64,000 bases of DNA. Source: Cheiracanthium punctorium (Eukaryota > Arthropoda > Arachnida > Araneae > Cheiracanthiidae). The notes below the pieces were generated by a model. It saw only the letters and a list, made by a program, of their open reading frames with translations. It searched no databases and was not told the DNA's origin. Shown piece by piece: positions 23,976 to 36,368 of the stretch. A program made the position numbers and the translations under genes. The first letter of the stretch is position 1. Each line of letters starts with the position of its first letter. The stretch is taken from positions 186,001-250,000 of the forward strand of contig JAWZYV010019498.1 in NCBI GenBank assembly GCA_038373885.1, written 5' to 3'.

Positions 23976-26900
23976 ACAAGTCCTTTATCAATAGTTATTA
24001 AAAAATCCTTCATATTAGTAGTTAAATATGTATTAGTTTCACAGTCTAACTAATCAAAATGAAATTTCAAATACAGTTCTTTGCATGTAAGTGCTACATT
24101 GTAGTGAACAATAGCTAGAAAGTTTAAACGATTACGGTTACAATAAAAATATTTTCAAATTTTCGAAGTCACAACACCTACTGTTTTTTCACTTCGGAAA
24201 GAAAATTTTCAACATACTGAAATACCACAAATTTTGATTATCATTTTATCTATAGCTTAGCTATGGATTTAAAATATGAAAAATAAATACAATTCGAACA
24301 ACTTAAGTAAAAGTTATGCTCAAAAGTAACTTCCTACAGCGTTTAAATTAGAATTCATAAACAAGTGCTTTTAAAAACAATGAGAAAATTTTAAAAGTAC
24401 TAATGAAGCACTTAAAAAACAATGACAACCAACAATGTAACTCAGTGTAAGGATTTATTAAAAATTATAAAAAAGAAAAATGAAGTCCGCATAAAATGAA
24501 GCATACCCATTAAACTTTAAACCGAAAAACCATAACATATTCACGTATGTCCAGCAAACTTTGACCGCTTTTAAAAACTATAAAAATACTTTTAGAATAC
24601 GCCAAAATAAATATCACTAAAAGAATTTAAATAAAAGTTATAATTCAAATTCATTTCCAACAACGTTGAAGCTAAAATAGAACTTGATGTTTACATTCTC
24701 AGTCTCCTCTAAACGAAAACATTAGTTTTGATAGTACAAACCAATGCAAGTTAAAGCGTTCTTTCTTCCAACAATAAACTTTCATAAAAATAAAACAAGC
24801 AACTGTGGTTGCTATGTCAGATATGCACCCATTCCTGATCCTAGAGTTGCAGAACATTGTGGCAAATTTCAGCTGCAAATTATGAAAGGGAGATAAACGG
24901 TGTAAGTTCGCAAAATGTTCAGTCTAGAAATTCTTTCCAAAGATGCAATATTTATGTAATTAAAAAAAAGAAAAGAAAGAAAAATATGTTTCGTTTGGAC
25001 TAAAATGGCCGATATGTGCTAGCATGGTCCAAGAATACATTAGTCACAATTGCTCATATGTGTCGAAAACAGTCTTAATTTTTGTTTAGAGTCTTAAATA
25101 TATGAGTCGAATAATGCTTTGTCTTACATCGCCTGCATTACATGTATTGTTATCTCACCTCTTCTGCTTTTTCAAACTGAAAATTTATTTGCTATAAAAA
25201 AAAGTGTTCGTTCCCATTAAAAAATTAAAAAAATACTTTTAATGCAATCGTATTAGTAACACTACTAATTCTATAGCATAAACATACAGCCACCGAATTG
25301 CTTGGCGACATTAGGATTACGTCAATATCTCAGTTTTGCTCAAGGACAGCAAATGTCTACAGGAATATGAACATTTTTGCAGGATTTTACCACTTTATCT
25401 TGGCGATATATCTCGATTGCTCGGAGGTTTTCAGTGGTTGCTTTGTTTCAGAAATACCGTTTTATTTCAGGGCAAGTTATTTATTACTTTAATGTTTTTT
25501 TTTCGGTCCATTGAAGAGACATCTTCTGGACACAAACAAATTACCAATTGTATTAGTGAAAACTACACTCAATAAGTTTAATATCCTCCCACTCAATAAA
25601 AACAGAGCTAATTTCATTTGACATTTTGTATATTATACTAGTTATCATAGTGAAAAATCTGTTGCGGTCATTTAAGTTGTAAATTTAACAGTTACATGAA
25701 AGTTGAAGTAATTTTTAGAGTTATTTGCCTAAACATGTCGTATTAATTGGGAAGTTTATCAATCCAAAAGTAAAAATGTATAGTTATGAAAGAAACATAA
25801 GTAATTTACTGCCTCTTTAAAAAATCTACGAATATTTAATGTCACTGTAACTATTTAGTAATTTATTTCTATTACTTCTCTGGATACAGGTTTTTCGAAT
25901 TCTGGTAGTGCTGATGCACAGAAAGCAATCCCGCCCTCGCAGTCGTAGCGGACGTCTGGTATTGTCGGCGATTTATAGCATTAAGTATGTGTTTTCTATA
26001 GCTATTGTCCATCACATTCTCAAGCGCATATACTCTAATAAATAATTCTAAATTTTCATTTTGATTGATAGAACAGAGAAGAAGCTGTAGTTTCAAGTAT
26101 CTTTTAAGTTCTTCCAGGAACATCTTCTACTAACAATGTTTGGTGTGATGGAATTGCATACAACTTTTACATAAGGGGTTTTAATAGTTTCAGTTGAAGA
26201 CATTTTTCGCACTTATTGTAAAGCTTAGTTTTCGTTATCTTATCCTTCTTATAACAGAAGCAGTTTAGTGACGTGTGGAGATTCTTTCTTACTGCAATAA
26301 CTTAAAAACATCCTACAGTACATAACTTTTAAAAAAGTAAATAAAATGCGTTTAATCTTTTTCTCTCTAAATAACAAGTAAACTTATAGAAATTGAAAGC
26401 ATTCTGCATCTGAACAGAGGCTAGAAAATTCATTTATACTTTAACTAAATTATACCAAAATGCTATTGAGTGCTCTTTTATAGTCTTGTGCTTTAAATAA
26501 TACTGACATTCATGAATCATGATTTGTGAAACCTTTTATGTACTTTGGCAAATTTTGTACTTTAGGAAATTGACATAAATGACAAAATTAACAATTTACA
26601 GGTTATCTGGGAAAAAAAGAGGTAGTCTTCATTGTTGAGGGAAAAAGGAAACCAACGTTCGATGAAGGTTTCAAGGATCGCTTTAAAAATTGGTTAGTAT
26701 ATGACAAAAGATATATCTGAAAGAAGACCTTGGTGGATTATTCCTTTATTGGTGGAAATAGCTCTAAAATAATAAGTAATTAGAATTTATGAATCATTTC
26801 AAAATTATGCAATAATTTAATTAATGAGAAACTGTATTTTTATAAAATATAGAAACTAAATTTCAAGGAACTGAGACTTGTAAAACCAATGTGTAAATGT

Positions 26901-27211
26901 GCAGCAATTAAACATGACCAGTAAAATTAGAGGAATTTTACTGGTCAATGACCAGGTATTGAATGTAAATTAGCTAAGCTTCGGAAAATATACAGGCCTT
27001 AGATATTGTGCGAATACTGAAATGTTCAGCTTTTGAAGTATTCTCAATCATTGGAAATGTTTTGCCTGAAGCTCAAATAGGATTTTAATTTTTAAGCAAT
27101 ATTCGTGATTCTCATGTAATTTTTTCACAATAAAACTGATAAGATCAACGTCTGTTTCGCCATAGATGTTACATGAGTTGATGAAGCTTAAGCTCCTCTA
27201 ATGCTCGACTA
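23976..27211. other. AT-rich DNA, no gene found
   Basis: Several frames of 60-85 codons occur. One at 26123-25872 on the minus strand ends ...HQHYQNSKNLYPEK and has a helical, charged composition that could be a relic of coding sequence. It has no recognised domain and no convincing partner exon. Confidence 0.4.
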
Positions 27212-27219
27212 ATAATTTA

Positions 27220-28247
27220 TAGAGATGTAACGAATAGTGATTTGGCCGAATAGCCGAATACCCAATATTCGGTCCAATAGCTTAGGCCAAATACCGAATA
27301 TTCGGGCAACAGTTTTGGCAGAATACGAATATTTGTTATCTTAATATTAAATTTTTAAAATTTTTATTTTAATTGTAAATGAGATGCCACTTTTCAAGTT
27401 TCTAATTAAATACTAAATAGAGACTAATTAAAATTAATTTTCTATTATTTGTTGATACTTAAAAACACTAAACAGTATATTTATTTTCCTTAAAACTTTA
27501 AAAATTCTTGGTCACGAAAAGACCTTTTTTTTACGAAGTTTAAATACTAATAACAGCATAATTATATTGAGAGATATTCACAATTTAATAAAATGATAAA
27601 AAATACTATTAATCTCAAAAATACTATTAATCTTGTGATTATGCATAAACACATCACGATTTGGGTGTCACATCCCCTGGGAAAAATATATTTAACAGTT
27701 TTTCAAAATCGTGTTAGTAATTGAGGATCTGTAAAGATCCCTCCTACCCCTTAAAAAAAACCTGTCTTTGTTGAAGGATTTACTTATATATATTTTTAAC
27801 ACTCTAGGTGTTTAATAAGAAGTAAAAGCTACATATTAGCATCCCAAAACATTTGGAGTACATTGTTAATGTCTTCTGAAACACTTTGTGTTTGCATTGA
27901 TCCTAAAATTTGACCAAGTATTCGAATTGTACACGTTAGGGAATTTTCTGCCGTGAGTTTTATGCTGGGAATTATGATTACGTCTCATGCAGCTTAAAAC
28001 TCGATGACGTAGGTACTTTCTAATATGAATCAACATACTGAAGTACAAATTAAACAATATTCTTTGTTAAATGCATTTAAAAATACATGCTAAAAACTTT
28101 TTTCTTTTGTTCTGAAATTATTCGACTGAATATGTAGCAATATTCGGGACCAACTATTCGACCGGATAACTGTTTAATATTCGGCTTACGAATGTTCGGC
28201 GACACAGTCGAATACCGAACAGTGTCCGACTATTCGTTATATCCCTA
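27220..28247. mobile_element. hAT-type non-autonomous element, about 1.03 kb
   Basis: The termini are TAGAGATGTAACGAATAGTG and, reverse-complemented, TAGGGATATAACGAATAGTC. They are flanked by 8-bp duplications ATAATTTA (27212-27219) and ATAATATA (28248-28255) with one mismatch. Sub-terminal regions on both sides are full of short TATTCGG/CCGAATA motifs, as in hAT transposase-binding regions. No transposase frame remains. Confidence 0.8.
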
Positions 28248-28255
28248 ATAATATA

Positions 28256-29760
28256 CCAAATTATTATACAGCTCATATGAATAAGTATGGAACTTGGAAT
28301 GCAATTTAATTATCAAGTCTTTAACTTAATAATTTGTAAACTAAGTTAATGTGCTTAATGCAACATGGTATGATGTAAAATTTCAGATGATTGAGTCGCT
28401 ATTAAAATATATGAACAAAAAATTGACATTTTATAAACTATGAGTCCTTTTATATATTTATTATTATAAATGTTAGGTAAGAAAGCGGAATACTTTTTGT
28501 ATTTTTCACATTAAGTAAATCATATAGAAAAGTAGGTTCGATATATTATACAAATCTTAAACAAATTAATATTATTATCGAGACAAGATTTTAATGATAG
28601 ATTGTGTTTATATATATAAGTGTATCAAAGTGAATTGAAGTGTTAGTCAATATTTTCATAAGAAAGTTAACTATTTTCTGATTTTTTTTTTTCAGAATAA
28701 GTAAATGAACAAATTTAAATACTAATACGTGACTTTCAACTTACATCGGTTACGTCTCTGTCCCTTAAAATTAAATAAATATACAAATTTTTCTAGTTAA
28801 TCAGAGGTACTTTAAGCATTTTAATTGGCCCTGAAGGTATTTAACATACAGCAAAAACTTTGAATAAAACATAAAGTCTCATTTAAACTTTTTTTCTCAC
28901 ACTGATATGTTTCCATATTTTACCTTCTATTTATACATATATTTTTTCAAAGCTATAAAATTCAAAAATAAAAATAGACTCAGTAATTGTTTGTAATTAC
29001 TTTGAAAGGCCTTAGCTACCTCACCGTATTACACGCCATATTTCGTGTATATGAAAGACAATCAAGTGACATAATTTAAAAGAAACTAATTTGAACGCTT
29101 GTCACTCGGTTTCTTGCCAACGTGTGTCAGCAGTTGCACATGCACAGCCGACGCTCTTTACCAAACAGATGGAGACACTGACTACGGGGGAGCGAAGCCG
29201 CTAGAAGGACGACATACAAATCAATATATGTATTTTTTCTTCTTCTTTTAACACTACTATTGTTTTTGTACAGGAACTGAGAAGAGTGCCTAGCGTAAGT
29301 GGCCCGATTTTTACAAGAAGCAAAGGGGATTTTGGGCCGCATGTAGTTAGTTCTATGTACACAATTCTCATGATGTAGGCACGCTTACGGCGGGAGAGCA
29401 GGGTGCCTTTTGGAAATGGCGAATCCAAGCACATCTGAAAGAAAGAAAGAACATTGGCATCAGTGTATGATGATATTCATGAAGGGTGGGTGGGGAGCTG
29501 AGGCGATCGCATACCGCCCCCTCCACAGAACATTTAAACCCACTACTAACCCATGTTTCATTTGTTCTCTCATCATTAAAAAGACGCGATGATTCGAAAA
29601 GATGCGTTTTCACAAGAACAACACTCTGCCCAACAAAAAAAAAAAAAAAAAAAAAAAACATTCTGGTAAACATCAAAGAAGGAGAGTCTCCTATGTTGCG
29701 TATTGAAAATCATAAAAGTGAACAGGTAATTATAGGTGCAATAGCAAAATTGAAAAAGTT
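28256..29760. other. Intergenic DNA with a GC-richer patch at 29100-29560
   Basis: 28256-29100 is featureless AT-rich DNA. 29100-29560 is richer in GC and CpG, with several overlapping short frames on both strands. None has a recognisable domain or splice context. An A-run lies at about 29635-29658. Confidence 0.35.
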
Positions 29761-29769
29761 TTTAAAAAA

Positions 29770-30140
29770 ATGGAGAGAAAGCAAGATAAATCATGCCAAA
29801 CGCATCGATTATAATACACTTTCCAACACAATATTTTTGCGCCAAATTTGGCGATGTATTCTCCTTAAATCTGGCGAGATTTCGGAGATGAAGAAGATGT
29901 CTTATCACTATAAATGTAATTCTGTGAGACCCTGTGACAGAGTTTGAGAAGTTTTTTTTGTCTCATCAGTTGTATTGGAAATCTTTAGAAGAACTATAAA
30001 TGCTACATATACCATTTTCAATACGGTACATACGAATAATCGATGCATATTTATAGTAGTTAGAGAACGGACAGACAGACAGAGATCCGTCACATCATAA
30101 ACACTTTTCAACCTTCTTGGAAAGTGTTAGAAAAGAGTAA
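29770..30140 (-). repeat. Dispersed repeat copy, minus orientation
   Basis: Read on the minus strand, this segment contains CTGTCTGTCTGTCCG, an ATAAATATGCATCGA block, a TATTGAAAATGGTATATGTA block and a CGCCAAATTTGGCGC palindrome. The same blocks in the same order occur on the plus strand at about 46030-46110 and 48520-49150. It is a dispersed, probably non-LTR-derived repeat without a detectable protein. Confidence 0.55.
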
Positions 30141-30319
30141 CCTGTCTGTGATGATGTGCTTCGTCCCACATATCGACCCGTTTTAAAAAAATTTCTGGAT
30201 CCCCTACTTGTGTCCCGTCGACCAATGGCACAGTCATTGGCATAAATTGCCATGTAACATGGGGGGGGAAGGCAGCATGTGACATTGAGGCGCCAAACTG
30301 TTTCCTATTGTAGGAAATA

Positions 30320-31091
30320 ATGGCTGCATTCGTAAACGACAAACTCGTTGCACGAGTTTTCGTAAGAAAACTGGAATGCGTGTGTTTAGTGCTGTCAGTG
30401 GTTATCAGTTTCCTTTGATTTTACGAATAACTTCAGTTTATTTAGTTTCGTCGCCTAGGAGACGTGTTTGTTTACAATTCGCGAATGCGTTAATTTTGCT
30501 GAGGAGAGTTTTTAGTACATACTCAATATAAAATCAACAGGATTTTTAAAAGAAAGCGTGGCCATAATTGAAGTGCACAAATGAAAATTTAGAAATTTCA
30601 ACTTAAACTGCATTTTTTCAAAAGTATTTAGCAAGAGAAGTTCAAATTTCGCTAATGACGGTTTAAGTCAACTTCAATCTCAACACTAAAACATGCATTT
30701 TTGAATCTACTAAAATGAAAAATACAATAAAGTGATTACCTTTGAAAAATTATGTATCTTCGTAGCATTTTCTAACGTACGCATGAATTTCCTCCTCGAA
30801 AAAATAATATTTGCAGTTTTAGGAAACGTAAAATACTTTTCACAACAACATACTTTCCCATAACAACGGGCGCCATTTGAAAACAACAACAACGTGCAGC
30901 AAGTGTATCTTCTAAACAACTGACGAAACCATAGCAGAGATCAGTTTATTTCGTTTGAAACTAATCGCACTCAGTTTTGTATACGAACGCTCTAGTTAAA
31001 AAACTGTATGCGCTCAGTTTCCTTTACGAACGCCTTAGACGGAAACTCATTGCACGAGTGTAACTCGTTTGGCGTTACCGAATGCAGCCAT
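30320..31091. mobile_element. Inverted-repeat element, about 770 bp
   Basis: ATGGCTGCATTCGTAAACG at the left is matched in reverse complement by ATGGCTGCATTCGGTAACG at the right. Both arms continue with ACTCGTTGCACGAG-like motifs, and short (T)TACGAACGC/AACTCAGTTT motifs recur internally. Target duplications are ambiguous because AT-rich bases extend the symmetry. No transposase frame is present; the superfamily is undetermined. Confidence 0.6.
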
Positions 31092-31149
31092 TATTTTAAA
31101 ATAATATTCTTGCATTTTAGAGGGGGGGGGTTTCCCTTCTTGCTCTTAG

Positions 31150-31610
31150 TAAGCTACGTTATGGCAGAGTGGATAAAACGCTGAATATTGGGAGAAACAA
31201 ACTCTCTCTGACGCGAAATAGTCATCGCATCGCTGATTTGGCGTGCAGGTTCTTATTTTACTTATCGTGCGTTGGTATATTTACATCGGATCGGCAGAAA
31301 TTTCGGCAGCATCGGATGGGCAGCAATCTCTAATTCCAAAGTCCACTTGAACGCGGCCATAATTTTATTTACACGTGATTCTGACATCGAGCCAAGCTGC
31401 CAAGCTTCGAACATAGTCGCCATTGCTCGAAATTGCTTCTGACGTAGCAGGAAGAAGTACTCCGATTGGCCGAAATTTCGTCCGACTCGTATTTTTTCCT
31501 TCGGAAAGGAAAAAGTTGGAGTCCGCGGTCGTCAAGGTAACGGCGGAGGAAATCGGCCAGAAACTTGATTTGGAAGGAAAGTTGGTCGGATTTTTCTCAG
31601 TGTGACAGCC
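31150..31610. other. CpG-rich patch, possible promoter or first exon
   Basis: About 460 bases have conspicuously more CG dinucleotides than the surroundings. They include several GGCCGAAATTTCG/CGATTTCC-like half-palindromes. A 60-codon frame at 31423-31605 has no recognisable motif. It could be host regulatory or 5' exon sequence, or a GC-rich transposon fragment; I cannot separate these. Confidence 0.25.
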
Positions 31611-32398
31611 TTCGTGTACCTGTTGCGGCTAGTATAATTTAGCAGTAGTCCGAATACGTTATCCACAGACAGACAATTAAATTTTGACGCCTTTGACACT
31701 GACACTATAGTCAATTCAGGCAACTCAAATGTGCTATCTGTGATGTTCGAACTGAGCTCAAACATAGAAAGATTAGCGCATAGGCACACTTAAGGTTTCA
31801 GCAGCTTTAGGCGAAATATATTTACAACTGCCTTTTGAAATTCACTAAATACTCGGTTGTGGATCTTGTTAAAAAAAAAAACCCGTTTCTTCTAATGAGA
31901 TGAATTCACTTATTAATCTTTTTAATATAAAATACTATTGCAGAGCAAAAGTTATTCTAATTTATTTCTGTTTTTATAAGTACGCAACATATTAGAGAAG
32001 GATTAGTTATTTTCTAAGATTTTAATATTTCAATTTCAATCCCATATAACACAAGATGTTTCATTTATATATGCTCCAATCGAATGCTCCAATAACATAA
32101 CTATATTTTTGATGTTACAAAAACATAGTCTTTGAAACTTAATATTGTCAGACTCTTAGTTATGTAGTAACGAATTTACATATAGCATGGAACGTACAGT
32201 TACCGTTTGCTATGTTCGCGGATGTGTAAAGGTTACAGAAACTTTCTTGAAAATTTCATGTTTCAGTGCAACCTAAATGTTATGTAACTTTGTGTATTGG
32301 ATGCATTTGTTTCCGCACATCTCTAAATAACTTTCACTTTTGTATATTTCTAGATGAGTCTAGAAATGGATAGCGGTGCTGAGATAACCATCCTAATG
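31611..32398. other. AT-rich sequence, nothing recognised
   Basis: No gene or repeat border seen. Confidence 0.4.
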
Positions 32399-32400
32399 TA

Positions 32401-33129
32401 TAGGGTGAATCTAAACTCTTGGGCAAACTTTAAGGGGTGATAGGGCACACATTAAGGAATCGTAATCACATAGCGATCTGGGGTCAAAAACGCAGTTTTA
32501 ACTTACCCGGTAATAATCACTTTGAAAAAATTATTGAAGTGTCCGTCTAATTTCTTAACCAAGTTTCATAAACAATAGGCTCGTTTCCAAAAATTTCATC
32601 CATGAAATAAAATAGAATTTTTAAACTATCAATTTTAGTCTTTGTCTATCAATTTTGTCTTTGTCAAAAGACTTCAATTTTAGTCTTTGTCTTTTTCAAT
32701 TTTAGTCTTCGGAGAAAAATACATTGGTTTCTGACGAAACAATGATCGGAAAGCGCACTATTGTTTCAGCACTTTTTTCGAAGTGATTATTAACAGCTAC
32801 ACGAAGACGACGTTTCCGCCCCCACATTGCTATGTAATTCTGATTCCTTATTATATGCCCAATCATCCCTTAAAGTTTTGCCCAAGAGTAGGGATGGACG
32901 CGAGAAGACTTTTTTGCGAGACGAGACAGAGATTTACAGCTTTTTTGCGAGACGAGACACACATTCTTAACATTACGATATAGGGACTTTTGCGAGACGA
33001 GACAGGCTTTTAGGCTATTTTGCGAGACGCTTATTTTTCGTCGGGTAAATTTTATATTTCGATCTCTGTCTCGTCTCGCAAAAAAGTCGTCTCGCGTCCA
33101 TCCCTACCCAAGAGTTTAGCTTCACTTTG
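32401..33129. mobile_element. TA-flanked MITE with long inverted ends
   Basis: The left end runs TAGGGTGAATCTAAACTCTT and the right end, in reverse complement, CAAAGTGAAGCTAAACTCTT. TA flanks both sides (32399-32400 and 33130-33131). Similarity extends about 120-150 bp inward, with GGGCAAA.CTTTAAGGG.TGAT shared. This fits a Tc1/mariner-type non-autonomous element. A small VNTR of a CAATTTTAGTCTTTGTCT-like unit lies inside at about 32625-32710. A second MITE is inserted in its right arm. Confidence 0.7.
32889..33106. mobile_element. hAT-type MITE nested in the TA-flanked MITE
   Basis: The 218-bp element begins TAGGGATGGACGCGAGA and ends with the reverse complement. It is flanked by a perfect 8-bp duplication CCCAAGAG (32881-32888 and 33107-33114). 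The TTTTGCGAGACGAGAC motif is repeated four times inside and once inverted. The insertion splits the terminal repeat of the host MITE, so it is the younger event. Confidence 0.9.
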
Positions 33130-33131
33130 TA

Positions 33132-33533
33132 TTTATTGCTAGAAAACTTTGTGGCATCACTTAAGTATAAAATGTTTTTGGTTATCTTTTTACGTATTGA
33201 CGGTACTAAAAGGTATCACGAAAAATTTGCTTTAAAAATACATTGTCAAGCCAATGCCATAGCCTTTAGCAAAATTATTACCAAATAGTTCATTTAATCA
33301 CATCATAACTCGTTTGTTTAGAAAATTAGAAATACTTTAATTTGTTATATTTTTATGGTTCTTCATAACCTGAGTTGATTTAAACATATGTAAGAATTCG
33401 AATAATCTTATTTAAGACTTACAAGATTAAATTTTCCCCAAAATTCAGCAATTCAAAGTTGTATTCGGTCTTTTTTGTCATCATGTGCAATGTAACAAGC
33501 TTGAAACAAAAACGTAGAATTTAATGTATTTAC
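33132..33533. other. AT-rich sequence, nothing recognised
   Basis: No feature seen between the nested MITEs and the candidate exon. Confidence 0.4.
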
Positions 33534-33726
33534 CATTCGGACTTCAGCATGGGACTGTGTCATGTTAAAGTATAATGCAGAAAGACCCCCTGCATCCCTT
33601 AGGTAGGATGTTGTAAGGGGTAGCCTCTGGACTTGAACCAACGCAAGGCTTCCTTGGCTTTTCCCCGCTCTGTTGGCTATGACTAGTTTTGGTATTGTTA
33701 TTGTCATCATTCTCCTCATGTTTTGC
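33534..33726 (-). CDS. Candidate exon, unrecognised
   Basis: On the minus strand a good acceptor (TTTTTACTTTGCAG) precedes 193 nt of GC-richer sequence that ends in a donor (GAATG|GTAAATA). Read in phase 0 it gives about 53 hydrophilic codons and then a stop, so it could be the last coding exon of the gene whose exon 45862-45714 exits in phase 0. Another frame stays open to the donor. A third frame contains KAKEALRWFKSRG, which resembles a helix of a transporter-like protein but then hits a stop. The choice of frame is unresolved, and a pseudogene is possible. Confidence 0.3.
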
Positions 33727-33959
33727 CTGCAAAGTAAAAACGAAATAGGGTTTGAAAATAAGAAAAGACTCAGAGCATAGATTAATCAATTTGAAAGAGA
33801 GATTTAGGTTTTCTTTCCCTCCCAATCCTTTCGATCCAGGTTAATCTGTTTGTATAGGAGCCTTATATCTTGTCACAAGAATACGTAACAATAAATATGC
33901 AATAAAAATGCACTTACGTGTCAAGGCAAACAACTTACAACTACATTAAAAGATCCAAA

Positions 33960-34645
33960 AATTCATCTCCAAAAAGCGGAAGCAACATCCAAAGTGGAAA
34001 TAAACACATATTGATAACCGTTAGGAACACCTGTCATGGACTACAGAATGGACTTCTGTGATATTTTCAGATGAGAAGAAATTCAATTTAGACGATCCAG
34101 ATGGTTACCAATACTACTGGCATTGTCTGAAGAATGAAGAGCAATTTTATTCAACTCGACAAATAGGGGAGGAAGTTTGATGGTCTGGTTAGCAGTTAGA
34201 TATGGAATAAGAACAAGTCTGGTCTTTCTGAGTGGTAGGCAGAAGTATACAGACTATATTCAGCTGCTAAATTCTGAGCTTCTTCCTTATGGCTCCGAAT
34301 TAGGAGGAGAAGAGTGGATCTTTCAACAAGTCGGAGCCTCCATTCACACCGCTGATGGAGTTAAAAATTGGTTCGTTTCAAATAATGTGCAGGTTTTACC
34401 CTGGCCAGCTAAAAGCCCTGATCTTAACATAGTAGAAAACATCTGGGCAATGCTTGTTCGTCGTGCATATGCTGGTGGAAAACAGTTTGAATCCATCACT
34501 GAGCTTCAAGAAGCATTGAATAGCTCATGGGATCATTTTTGCCAAATAGACATCCAACCTTTGAATAATTCACTGCCAAATAGAATATTCGAAATTATAA
34601 AATCTAATGGGAGAGTATTCCTTACTACCATCGCTAGTATTTTAT
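33960..34645 (+). pseudogene. Tc1-like transposase, frameshifted and catalytically dead
   Basis: Upstream is a fragment ending in WTSVIFSDEKKF, with the first catalytic Asp codon at 34070-34072. After a frameshift in the G-rich stretch near 34164-34176 the frame runs from 34177 to the stop at 34717-34719, with SLMVWLAVRYG, IHTADGVKNWF and SPDLNIVENIWAML. The third catalytic residue is Glu at 34435-34437. The residue 35 codons earlier (34330-34332), which should be the second Asp in the usual QQD motif, is GTC (Val). The spacing is DD34E, as in Tc1/Tc3. Both lesions show a long-dead copy. The N-terminal DNA-binding domain is not recognisable. Confidence 0.85.
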
Positions 34646-34967
34646 TCATTGGCTTACTGTCCTTCTACTTTTTTTTTTACAGAGTTTCAAATGGTAGAAA
34701 TTACCGTATTTTCCGGTAATAACGCCGCGGCGTAAAACAATATTTTTCTTTTTGGGAAACAAAAATGCGGCCAATAACTGGGTGCGGCTTGTAAGTAGTT
34801 CCAAAGTTACAGCTGATCATTTAACACCCCCCCCTCCAAAAAAAATAACCTCAAATCTGGTTTAGGAACAAAATAATCCATAATCTTTTTCCGTTCCTAT
34901 AAGTCTCGCATGGCGAAAACCCATCACGCTGTTTACGTATAGTAACATTTTTCAGGAACAAAAAACA

Positions 34968-35396
<429 letters not shown>

Positions 35397-35822
35397 ATTC
35401 TAAAAAAAGATAAATTGTACTAATAATGACGCATCGACAAACATCGTAAATTTATATATTACATGGTAAGTTATTTTAATTATAATTGTTTAATTTTATG
35501 TGTACTACTTTATAGTATTACCTAAAATAACACATCTAAACTTGATAAGTTTGATTCTATAATACTTTTTAAAAAGTGCGGCGTTAAACTAGTTCTTTAA
35601 ATAGTAATAATTATCTATTTGCGGCGTTATACACGGTGCGGCGTTTTTACCGGAAAATACGGTATTAATGTTTTATTTTTGAATATCATGATTATGATAT
35701 TGATACTTTCTTATTAAATGATCTGTAAAATGTTGCTTACAAAAAAAAAATCAGTAAAATTAAAAGGTTCCTTATTTTTCTAAAAAAATCCAAATGTCTT
35801 TCTACTTTTTTTACGCAGTGTA

Positions 35823-36163
35823 TGTAGTCAAGCCAACAAAGAACCTACAATCAAGTTTGAGCCGTACCTTTCTAAAGACTTAAGTTCCAATAATGGGAGA
35901 GGCAAGCCAGAGGTTCCTGCAACGACTCCCAAGTCTCCTGAAAAACCGAAAGTAAGTGAGGTTCCAGATACGAGCTCCACAACCTTCAACCCAGCCTTCA
36001 AATGCAAGCTCAGACGTTCCCGATACAAAATCCAAAACCCCTCCACCTCTTGTTCAGCCTTCAATGCTATGACGTTCTACAAGAGTACGGAAGCCAGTTG
36101 CACTCTAAAACTACGGGATGAGGCGTGTCAGGCAGATTTACCCAGGCTCTATGCCTCAGTATA
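35823..36163 (+). pseudogene. Coding-like remnant rich in Pro, Ser and Lys, unrecognised
   Basis: An open stretch of about 110 codons without an ATG has unusually even codon use for this region. It includes EVPATTPKSPEKPKVSEVPD and then a basic KCKLRRSRYKI segment, ending at TAA (36161-36163). A related short open piece at 36279-36368 reads PAVAVPTPPQN...KGKKDDEKLKPRE. The composition resembles the N-terminal region of a retroelement ORF1 or a disordered host protein, but no domain is visible. Confidence 0.3.
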
Positions 36164-36368
36164 AAGTTGTGATGAAAAGTCACTCTAATCCATGTTTGAA
36201 GACAAAGATCAGCCGTCGTATAGAGGGATTTTCATTTTATTTAACAAATCAATACTATATAAACTTAAAAAATATTAAGTCCTGCGGTGGCTGTGCCGAC
36301 CCCCCCCCAAAACGCAGCTTCTCAAGGCAACAGCAAAGGCAAGAAAGATGACGAGAAACTCAAGCCAA

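Noticed and set aside
29486..29947. A 153-codon plus-strand frame
   Set aside because: It crosses a long A tract and runs into a dispersed repeat copied in opposite orientation at 48.5-49 kb; the residues follow the repeat and no domain is visible.
30710..30919. A THAP-like zinc finger in the inverted-repeat element
   Set aside because: A cysteine cluster and an FPK motif are present on the minus strand, but the C2CH spacing and the conserved tryptophan and proline of THAP domains are not.
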